NCBI GenBank assembly: GCA_036940085.1
Contig: JALLBK010000415.1
Span: forward strand, 1 to 15,487
DNA length: 15,487 nucleotides
Reading direction: 5' to 3'
Source of the DNA: Discostella pseudostelligera
Lineage: Eukaryota; Bacillariophyta; Thalassiosirophyceae; Thalassiosirales; Thalassiosiraceae
Shown here: piece by piece, positions 11,901 through 15,487 of the stretch
How the letters are laid out: the number at the start of each line of letters is the position of its first letter
How positions within the stretch are numbered: the first letter of the stretch is position 1
Notes under the pieces: model-generated
Told to the model about the DNA's origin: nothing
The model's input: only the letters and a program-made list of their open reading frames with translations
Databases searched by the model: none
Program-made: the position numbers and the translations under genes

Positions 11901-13199
11901 TATCGTTGATGATGCATTGCTCGTTTCAAATTCACGCAATGCCGCAATGAGGGAGGTGGCCGATGATGGTCGTAACCGCTCCCAACTCGTGGTATTCGAT
12001 GAGGAGTTATGGTTGCTGCTGTTGTGAGTTGCAATGGCAAAACCACTTAGACGATCTAAAATGTCATCAACCGATATGGCTTCATCTGCATCTTCTCTCC
12101 TTTCTGAGTTTGAATTCACCGACGTAGGTGGAGGCAAAATAATTTGAGATGATTCATCAGCATCCATTCGAGTTAGGAAGGGAGATAGAAGGATTTCCAA
12201 TGCTGTTGTATTGTTGTTGTTGATGTCGTCGTTTCTATGGCTGTTGCTACTACCACTCAAATTATTGGTAGCATTGTTTGTATCATCTACTTGATTTTGC
12301 ATTGGCATTAGGGCAATGGGCAATAAGTCCTCAATGACAATGGATTTGATCAATTTGGCAATCCAAATACATGGTGGAATTTTCGCAGTAGTTGATGCTG
12401 TTTTTGCTGCTGATGGTGATTCTATTGGTTGCTGCCCCGGATGAAACGAGGGTCCAAACGATGATGATGCAAAGTGTGACGACGATGAGAAGATGGGCTG
12501 TTGTGCAGAAGAGGCCAGTGGTAGTATGCCATCAGTCAATATCCTCCGCGCAATTTTGCCATCCATGATCATCATTCGTTGCGATGTCGACGATGAGGAG
12601 GTGTTCAAACTTTGCATGGCCGCCTTGACGGTATAACGAACCAATTGGACATTATTCTCGCTCCATTCCATCTTTGCACTGCCGCCCCCACCGCTGCTGG
12701 CTTCATTGTCATTGTCATTGTCATTGTCGGCATTGGCATTGGCGGTCTCAGCACCTGCATTATTGTTGTCATTGTCGCAGCATCGCAATTTTGCCAAATA
12801 GGACAGCAATGACGCAGTATCATCTTCATTCAATAAATAATTATGATTGGAGAAGATAAAGGCAGCAGCGCCGGATGGAGCTGATGACGATGATGATACA
12901 CTGGCAGCATTGGCATTGGAGTTGTTGGTGTCGGTAGTGATACGTCGTAGCAACGCCAGAAGTCGTTGGCATTCCGCTTCTTCGGCATTGTGGGCGCCAC
13001 CACAGCCACTGTCATTGGGTACTATCATAGTAATTGTAAAGTCTCTTGCAGCAAATACTGTGGCCGAAGGAAGGAGAAGTGTCACTAAGAAGAAGTTGGT
13101 AGACCGTCCGCAGCCAATAATAATAGACTCTACTATGGTCATACGGAGCTCATGGTTAGATTTGTCTGTAGGAATTACTATATATTCTGGCGCGCTCAT
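5922..13199 (-). CDS. FANCI: FANCI, partner of FANCD2 in the ID2 DNA clamp
   Basis: The gene has four exons on the minus strand: 13199-9887, 9747-8198, 8112-7022 and 6939-5922. They join in one frame of 2323 codons plus TGA; human FANCI has 1328. Its expected role is to dimerise with FANCD2 and clamp DNA at crosslinks. Segments in order match human FANCI: PPLVYQLSLLP (about 530, human PPLVYQLLVL), LTPFKLAMGLSMATSV (about 710, human LSPFSIALLLSVTRI), QLGFLLIDC (about 861, human ELGFILMDS), LRRCLTQHQDV (1173-1183, human LRRCLSQQADV) and N-P-D-F-T-I-K near the C-terminus (human S-R-D-F-K-I-K). K1118 (AAA at 9709-9707) matches human K523 in a gap-free 13-residue alignment ending R-K-C (human R-K-S). 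A basic stretch at about 2235-2255 (KRK, KKKR) should be the nuclear signal, before an acidic tail. The excess length is mostly Ser/Asn/Gly/Asp inserts in the N-terminal half. Later starts at Met20 (13142) or Met58 (13028) are quite possible, because a promoter-like repeat covers codons 1-9. Confidence 0.93.
6940..7021 (-). other. FANCI intron 3 (82 bp)
   Basis: On the minus strand the donor is GTGAGT from 7021 and the acceptor is TAAAG ending at 6940, phase 2. Splicing joins S-A-G-S-P to P-A-G-K-H-F-S, opening the C-terminal exon whose later part aligns with human FANCI. Confidence 0.85.
8113..8197 (-). other. FANCI intron 2 (85 bp)
   Basis: On the minus strand the donor is GTAAGC from 8197 and the acceptor is TTGAG ending at 8113, phase 0. 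It joins G-M-S-K-T to D-D-A-E-Y-E in frame. The flanking residues are not conserved enough to test the acceptor by similarity, so the exact 3' junction is less certain than the others. Confidence 0.75.
9748..9886 (-). other. FANCI intron 1 (139 bp), 13 codons before the ubiquitination lysine
   Basis: On the minus strand the donor is GTACGT from 9886 and the acceptor is AACAG ending at 9748, phase 1. The split codon G|CC gives Ala1105. Splicing rebuilds the segment that aligns without gaps to the human K523 region (K-C-L-Y-A against human K-A-M-F-A). The sequence just inside the intron would otherwise add about 19 unrelated residues and stop at 9828. Confidence 0.92.
12705..12728 (-). repeat. 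(ATTGTC)4 hexanucleotide repeat coding alternating Asp-Asn in FANCI
   Basis: Four perfect ATTGTC units (GACAAT on the coding strand) encode an alternating Asn-Asp run in the N-terminal part of FANCI. The surrounding codons are also Asn/Asp/Ala rich. It is one of the simple-repeat expansions that make this protein much longer than animal FANCI. Confidence 0.9.
13171..13197 (-). promoter_or_regulatory. Inner copy of duplicated TATA + GGCGCGCTC promoter module
   Basis: A 27-bp unit is made of GGAATT, a TATATAT stretch (13179-13185) and TGGCGCGCTC (13188-13197), an E2F-like GC core. On the minus strand the GC core comes first and the TATA-like stretch follows downstream, the order expected for a FANCI promoter. 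It matches the copy at 13241-13267 at 23 of 27 positions. It overlaps the first in-frame ATG of FANCI and spells codons 1-9. Confidence 0.5.
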
Positions 13200-13240
13200 T
13201 CATTTTCGAATTTAATTTTAAAAAGTGCACCTTTCACTGA

Positions 13241-13267
13241 GGAATTGATATAAATTATGGCGCGCTC
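13241..13267 (-). promoter_or_regulatory. Outer copy of duplicated TATA + GGCGCGCTC promoter module
   Basis: This is the second copy of the 27-bp unit, exactly 70 bp upstream of the first: GGAATT, TATAAAT (13249-13255), then TGGCGCGCTC (13258-13267). Here the base pattern beside the core gives ACG rather than ATG, so this copy cannot be a start codon. Conservation of the TATA-like and GC parts in both copies supports a regulatory rather than a coding role. Confidence 0.5.
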
Positions 13268-13286
13268 GTTTGTGTGAACCCACGCA

Positions 13287-13304
13287 CCGCCGCCGCCGCC
13301 GCCG
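13287..13304. repeat. (CCG)6 microsatellite upstream of FANCI
   Basis: Six CCG units sit about 20 bp beyond the outer promoter module, in a locally GC-rich patch (about 13255-13330). It is not part of a coding sequence that I can support. Confidence 0.85.
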
Positions 13305-13754
13305 ACTGCATCGGCTCGGGCGGGGTGTGCTGAAGTGAACAAGAGGATGATTACATGATTACTACTATCATATCGACCCAATGGAAATCGATCTGATACA
13401 ACTAAAGACGACGATAAAAACGACAAATGTATTTCATATTATGGTATTGCAATTATTCGCAATCGACACCCCGATGCTGTCCTTCAACCAAAATCCTTTG
13501 TTCATTAGGCATTTTTTGCGTGTAGTATCCTGCAATAAAGAACTGTGTTTGTTGAATGTGTATCTGCAATCCTGCACCAATCTCCCTGAAATATGATCTC
13601 TCGAGAGTCTATGAAACCCTACTTTGTGTATCGCCTCTCGATTTTGTTTGCAGTTGTCGGATATGCCTCCCTGCCGATGTGATGTTAATCGTTCATCAAC
13701 TCAAAACTACATACCATACCCCCCCCAGACCATTACTACGCACTAATATGATCT

Positions 13755-14378
13755 CTATGAAGTAGGAGGAGGACCCACACTCGTGATATCAATATTACCA
13801 ACCAAAAATGGGAAGAAAATAAACTACGAAGCACCAATTCGACGGGAGTTCCCAAAAATGAGCATCAGCATATTATGAAAGCGACATGATATATGAATGC
13901 AATAAAGGATATTCAGCAAATACACACTCACAGCCAGACACGACAATATCATTATTGGGAATGCAATATACAATCCGACATCGAAGGCATCTGCCCTTCC
14001 GGCACTTTCGTTTCTACCGGCACCGATGCGTGTACCCGGAACAAGCCCACCAAGTGTCGCAGCCTTGATTTCGTCTTCGGAAGCCTCCCATGATTTCATT
14101 TTCTCTTCGAGACTGGTTGATGATGATGATGATGATGATGTAGTAGTAGGAGTGTCGGATGATGCATCGTCAGCATCAGCAGTTACCATGAAGAGAATGA
14201 GTGGATTTTTGTTGTTGTGCGAGATGATGGCCAATCTGCTGCAGCTGTTGCCGGATGTTCGCGGCACGAGAAGAGACGATAATAACGACGACGACGACGC
14301 TGATGGCGAGAAGGAGTGAATGACCTGCGGTACGGCCGCGACGACGACGAGGAGGAGGAGGCGGATCATCATGGTCAT
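13755..14378 (-). CDS. Small plastid-targeted single-pass membrane protein, unidentified
   Basis: There are two exons on the minus strand (14378-13932 and 13823-13755), spliced to 171 aa. Residues 1-22 look like a signal peptide: a short start, then L-L-L-L-V-V-V-A-A-V. It is followed at once by Phe23 (H-S|F-S-P-S-A-S) and a Ser-rich, basic stretch. Phe at +1 is the known diatom bipartite plastid targeting signature. A Thr/Ser run then precedes an acidic helix (SLEEKMKSWEASEDEIKAAT), a Gly-rich linker and one membrane segment (about 134-160), which splicing completes (MILSCLA joined to FIFFPFLVGNID). The tail is D-I-T-S-V-G-P-P-P-T-S. The pattern suits a small thylakoid or inner-envelope protein, perhaps an accessory subunit of a photosystem or assembly factor. 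That role is inference and I do not recognise the family securely. Upstream G-boxes would fit light control. Confidence 0.8.
13824..13931 (-). other. Intron of the plastid-protein gene (108 bp)
   Basis: On the minus strand the donor is GTGAGT from 13931 and the acceptor is CGTAG ending at 13824, phase 0. Splicing completes the hydrophobic helix and gives a short Pro-rich C-terminus. Unspliced, the frame adds 35 unrelated residues and ends on the acceptor TAG itself. Confidence 0.85.
14118..14140 (-). repeat. TGA/TCA trinucleotide repeat coding poly-Ser in the plastid-protein gene
   Basis: A run of TGA units on the + strand is read as serine codons on the minus strand. It forms the Ser run between the targeting region and the conserved-looking mature part. 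Confidence 0.85.
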
Positions 14379-14812
14379 GATGGTGGAATGCTCCGCGATG
14401 AATAATGAGATCCATCCTCCATCGGTGCCACATCCACATCACACATCACACATCATGCAGTCATCATACACACATGCAGAGCGCGCGCAGCGTCAGAGTC
14501 GAAGAAATTGGCACTTACACGTGGCAATACGATACCATCGAGTATGTATTTTTGGCGGGAGGAGAAATGACTCGACTCCTGCTATCTCAAGGGCCTACAC
14601 GTGGCAGATCGACTTGGAGCAGAACGACCTCTCTCTAGGGAACGACCTAGAACGACGCACAATCTCAGCATCAACTCCACGTGGCAAACCTGACCTTCCA
14701 CGTGGCCGGTCTGTGGCATCGCACAGCTTACCAACCTTCACCAACGAAGCATGAGCATGAGCGTGACCATCTATGACCAAGACCATGACCATGTGATTGT
14801 GAAAAGAAGCCG
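14379..14812. promoter_or_regulatory. Region with four G-boxes and an E2F-like site
   Basis: This region lies upstream of the minus-strand plastid-protein gene and of the probable + strand gene at the right end. CACGTGGC occurs four times in the same orientation: 14518-14525, 14598-14605, 14678-14685 and 14699-14706. The first three starts are exactly 80 bp apart. TTTGGCGGGA (14551-14560) fits the E2F consensus, and GAGCGCGCGC (about 14479-14488) is also GC-core-like. AACGACCT occurs twice close together around 14620-14650. CACGTG G-boxes are bound by bZIP or bHLH factors. No credible coding frame fills the interval. Confidence 0.5.
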
Positions 14813-15487
14813 ATGATGTGGATCAGCAGTACTACTACTAATACTTCCCCTCCACCCACTGTCGCCGTCATTGCCATCAGTGGCTACTACTGTTGGCATT
14901 CATCCATCTTCTGGATTCACCGCTGCCCCCAACCATACAACAACATCGATGTACGTAATATGAGTACTGGTAGCAGCGGCACCAACAAAAAAGTGCAGGT
15001 GTTGCATCATCATCATCATCATGACTGCCATCATAACCTCGAGACGGCCACATCATTATCACATGGCGACATTATCAAGGTAAGAATTCTCTTGGGTCTC
15101 ACTTTCCACTTCTTCGATACAAGAGGAATCAAAGCTCACTTCTCCATGTGGTGAGCTCTCCCAGAGGCAACAACATCAAAACATGATAGCTTCATAGACG
15201 CTCCCATCACCCACTACTACTACAACTACTTATAACGCTCCTTCTATCATCTTTCAATGGAATCCTATTTGAGAAAAGTAATGGCGGTGGTGGCGGTGGA
15301 CATGTCATCACATTGCTCACGGCGGCATTTCTATCGAATGTTTCTCAATATCAATATATCACTCGGAGAATGGATAGAGGAGTATCGAGATCATCCCCGT
15401 GAATCATTTTCTATATGGTTGGTTTTGGAGTGTGACTTGAGCCGGAAGTTGCCCTGGAGGTGAAGAGGAACAAAGCAAAGGAGATGT
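14813..15487 (+). CDS. Probable 5' part of an unidentified gene running off the window
   Basis: An open frame from 14813 (or from Met at 14960) runs to a good splice donor, AAG|GTAAGA at 15080. The peptide after 14960 starts MSTGSSGTNKKVQVL, then a His6 run from CAT repeats, and ends S-H-G-D-I-I-K. A possible acceptor TTTGAG ends at 15273 and keeps phase 0. It leads into a Gly6 run and a hydrophobic stretch (HVITLLTAAFLSNVSQYQY), then reaches a stop near 15400 unless another intron follows. The 194-bp intron is longer than its neighbours and the acceptor is a guess. I recognise no family. Frames 0 and 1 across 14820-14955 also stay open for a while, so the start is open to doubt. Confidence 0.3.
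15005..15022 (+). repeat. (CAT)6 microsatellite
   Basis: Six perfect CAT units would be read as His6 in the probable gene at the right end. CAT/ATG and CTA repeats are frequent in this part of the window. Confidence 0.85.

Larger units (their letters stand above)
13200..13754. other. Intergenic region: FANCI promoter plus 3' region of the plastid-protein gene
   Basis: This 555-bp stretch lies between two genes on the minus strand. Its left part holds the outer promoter module and a (CCG)6 tract. The rest is AT-rich with no convincing coding frame; open stretches such as 13381-13596 (+) look random in composition. A C-rich run lies near 13720. I see no RNA gene. Confidence 0.6.

Noticed and set aside
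13381..13765. Small + strand frames (71 and 69 aa) between FANCI and the plastid-protein gene
   Set aside because: They are short, without recognisable motifs, and partly overlap the 3' exon of the minus-strand gene.
15005..15022. His6 run that might suggest a vector tag
   Set aside because: It is a plain CAT repeat in natural-looking flanking sequence, among several other trinucleotide repeats; no vector sequence is present.
1..15487. Mobile elements, CRISPR arrays, tRNA or rRNA genes
   Set aside because: Reading both strands showed no transposase or reverse transcriptase motifs, no spaced palindromic repeats and no tRNA-like cloverleaf. The repeats seen are microsatellites or the short promoter duplication.

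Overview
This window is nuclear DNA of a photosynthetic eukaryote, most likely a diatom (probably centric, Thalassiosira-like; inference). Genes are interrupted by short GT-AG introns (82-139 bp in the confident models). Proteins carry many Ser-, Asn- and Asp-rich low-complexity inserts encoded by trinucleotide and hexanucleotide repeats. One small gene has a signal peptide directly followed by a phenylalanine, the bipartite plastid presequence typical of algae with secondary red plastids. I see no rRNA, tRNA, CRISPR array or transposon.

The main content is a tail-to-tail pair of genes for the two subunits of one DNA-repair clamp. FANCD2 (143-5745, + strand, five exons, 1745 aa) and FANCI (13199-5922, - strand, four exons, up to 2323 aa) converge with only 176 bp between their stop codons. 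In animals these proteins form the FANCI-FANCD2 (ID2) heterodimer. It is monoubiquitinated by the Fanconi anaemia core ligase and locks onto DNA at interstrand crosslinks and stalled forks. The acceptor lysine is conserved in both diatom proteins: K766 (human FANCD2 K561) in the context K-R-I-G-I-I-G, and K1118 (human FANCI K523) in a gap-free match to the human segment. In both genes a spliceosomal intron lies close to the lysine codon, so both lysines sit in an exon-junction context that only a spliced model reads correctly.

The outer flanks of the pair carry promoter-like signals with a shared E2F flavour. The region before FANCD2 has two TTCCCGCC elements, a TTTCGCG element and an inverted CCAAT box. 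The region before FANCI has a 27-bp module (TATA-like core plus GGCGCGCTC) present twice, exactly 70 bp apart. The inner copy coincides with FANCI codons 1-9, which suggests that the real start codon lies downstream (Met20 or Met58).

Upstream of FANCI, on the same strand, is a small two-exon gene for a plastid-targeted protein with one membrane segment (14378-13755, 171 aa after splicing). Its upstream region, to about 14812, contains four CACGTGGC G-boxes and a good E2F-like TTTGGCGGGA. The right end (from about 14813) probably holds the 5' part of another + strand gene, with a good splice donor at 15080, which I cannot identify.
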